Positions 5,480 through 6,012 of a stretch of DNA of 6,012 nucleotides are shown in pieces. The position numbers and the translations under genes are program-made. Source of the stretch: Phycisphaerales bacterium (lineage in GTDB: Bacteria; Planctomycetota; Phycisphaerae; Phycisphaerales; SM1A02); the NCBI GenBank assembly GCA_020427625.1, contig JAGQOI010000374.1, positions 1-6,012 of the forward strand. Direction: 5' to 3'. Under the pieces are notes generated by a model that had not been told where the DNA came from, searched no databases, and saw nothing but the letters and a program-made list of their open reading frames with translations. Each line of letters opens with the position of its first letter. Positions within the stretch are counted from its first letter, which is position 1.

Positions 5480-6012
5480 CCGACCACGACCCCCGCGAAC
5501 TCGAACTCGAACGCGAACTCGCGACGCTCACCGAATGGAATGGTCCGACGCCCGACCTCTGGCGCGAGGCGTTGCACGAGGCCTCGTCCGGCGGATGGTG
5601 GCAGACCGTCATGACGTTCGGCGCCACGCGTCTGCGCCCGACGCACCTCCTCGCGGCATCGCTGCTCGTGATCGTGACGATCGGCATCGTCTACGGACTG
5701 GCGACGCCGGACGCGCCATCGCGCCCGGAGTACGCCGCCAGCATGGCGAAGGACGCCGCGTCCACGGCCGCGCCGGGCTTCGCATCGCCGCCGGCGCTCC
5801 GTCGCAGCGCGCTGATCGACGATTCGAGTGAATCCTCCCGATACGGGTTGGGTTCTGAAGCCGACCTCGACACGAACCTCCGGTCGAGCAACGGCGGCGG
5901 CGGCATGCGCATGCGGAGCCCGATGGCGTCCCCCGATTCGGGCACGAGCGGGACGGGATCTGGCGCGCTGCCCGGCGATCGTCGGGTCGTGCGGACGGTG
6001 ACGGTCGAACTG
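5476..6012 (+). CDS. Single-span membrane protein, probable anti-sigma partner, DUF4349-like (partial)
   Basis: The frame opens at ATG 5476 inside the sigma factor's stop (ATGA) and runs off the window edge after 179 codons without a stop. Residues 1-55 are a charged, cytoplasmic-looking segment (RELELERELATLTEW at 7-21). Residues about 57-75 (HLLAASLLVIVTIGIVYGL) form one membrane helix. An Ala/Pro/Ser/Gly/Met-rich extracytoplasmic linker (about 78-165) follows, including GGGG and MRMRSPM. The last residues, DRRVVRTVTVEL, look like the beginning of a DUF4349-type domain, which typically opens with a similar R-K/V-V-RT strand. Gene position, overlap and topology fit a membrane-anchored anti-sigma factor. 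However, the visible part contains no cysteine, so the usual HxxxCxxC zinc-binding ZAS motif is absent. The DUF4349 assignment rests on about 12 residues and is tentative. The GGAGGAG at 5461-5467, inside the sigma gene, is a good ribosome binding site. Confidence 0.78.
   Translation, partial: MTDHDPRELELERELATLTEWNGPTPDLWREALHEASSGGWWQTVMTFGATRLRPTHLLAASLLVIVTIGIVYGLATPDAPSRPEYAASMAKDAASTAAPGFASPPALRRSALIDDSSESSRYGLGSEADLDTNLRSSNGGGGMRMRSPMASPDSGTSGTGSGALPGDRRVVRTVTVEL

Noticed and set aside
1..6012. CRISPR array, tRNA, rRNA, transposon or toxin-antitoxin signatures
   Set aside because: I saw no regularly spaced direct repeats, no tRNA-like clover-leaf sequence, no transposase motifs with terminal repeats, and no pair of small overlapping toxin/antitoxin-type genes.

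Overview
The window is a very GC-rich bacterial chromosomal segment. Every supportable gene is on the + strand, spacing is tight, and third codon positions are strongly G/C. The gene set gives no firm taxonomic placement. An ECF sigma factor directly followed by a single-span membrane protein that appears to enter a DUF4349-type domain, plus an RtcB homologue and a YfiT/BstA-type DinB protein, would fit Planctomycetota (Phycisphaerae-like) or another high-GC environmental phylum. That placement is inference only.

Layout. Bases 1-41 may hold the last codons of an upstream gene, followed by a G/C hairpin (47-70). A two-gene unit follows: an AlaA-like PLP aminotransferase (170-1381) and, 13 bases later, a YfiT/BstA-like metal-binding DinB-family protein (1395-1946). 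A clean G/C hairpin just after the second stop probably ends this unit. After a short gap with no recognisable gene comes an unrecognised exported protein with beta-sandwich-like segments (2139-3353). Its codon use is visibly more mixed than that of its neighbours. Its stop lies within a few tens of bases of an RtcB-family RNA ligase homologue (most likely 3419-4825, possibly from GTG 3350). After another hairpin and an AT-rich dyad in the 90-base gap, an ECF sigma factor (4916-5479) overlaps by ATGA with a membrane protein (5476 to the window edge), which is probably its regulator.

How the genes fit together. The sigma factor and the membrane protein look like a translationally coupled regulatory pair. 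The membrane protein has no cysteine at all in the visible part, so it cannot be a zinc-binding (ZAS) anti-sigma factor by its N-terminus. The aminotransferase and the BstA-like enzyme probably share a transcript, but no pathway links them obviously. RtcB has no archease or RtcA neighbour here. I see no CRISPR array, rRNA, tRNA, insertion sequence or phage gene, and no clear new multi-gene system. The items most worth checking are the unrecognised exported protein, the RtcB variant active-site loop, and the sigma/membrane protein pair with the dyad in front of it.
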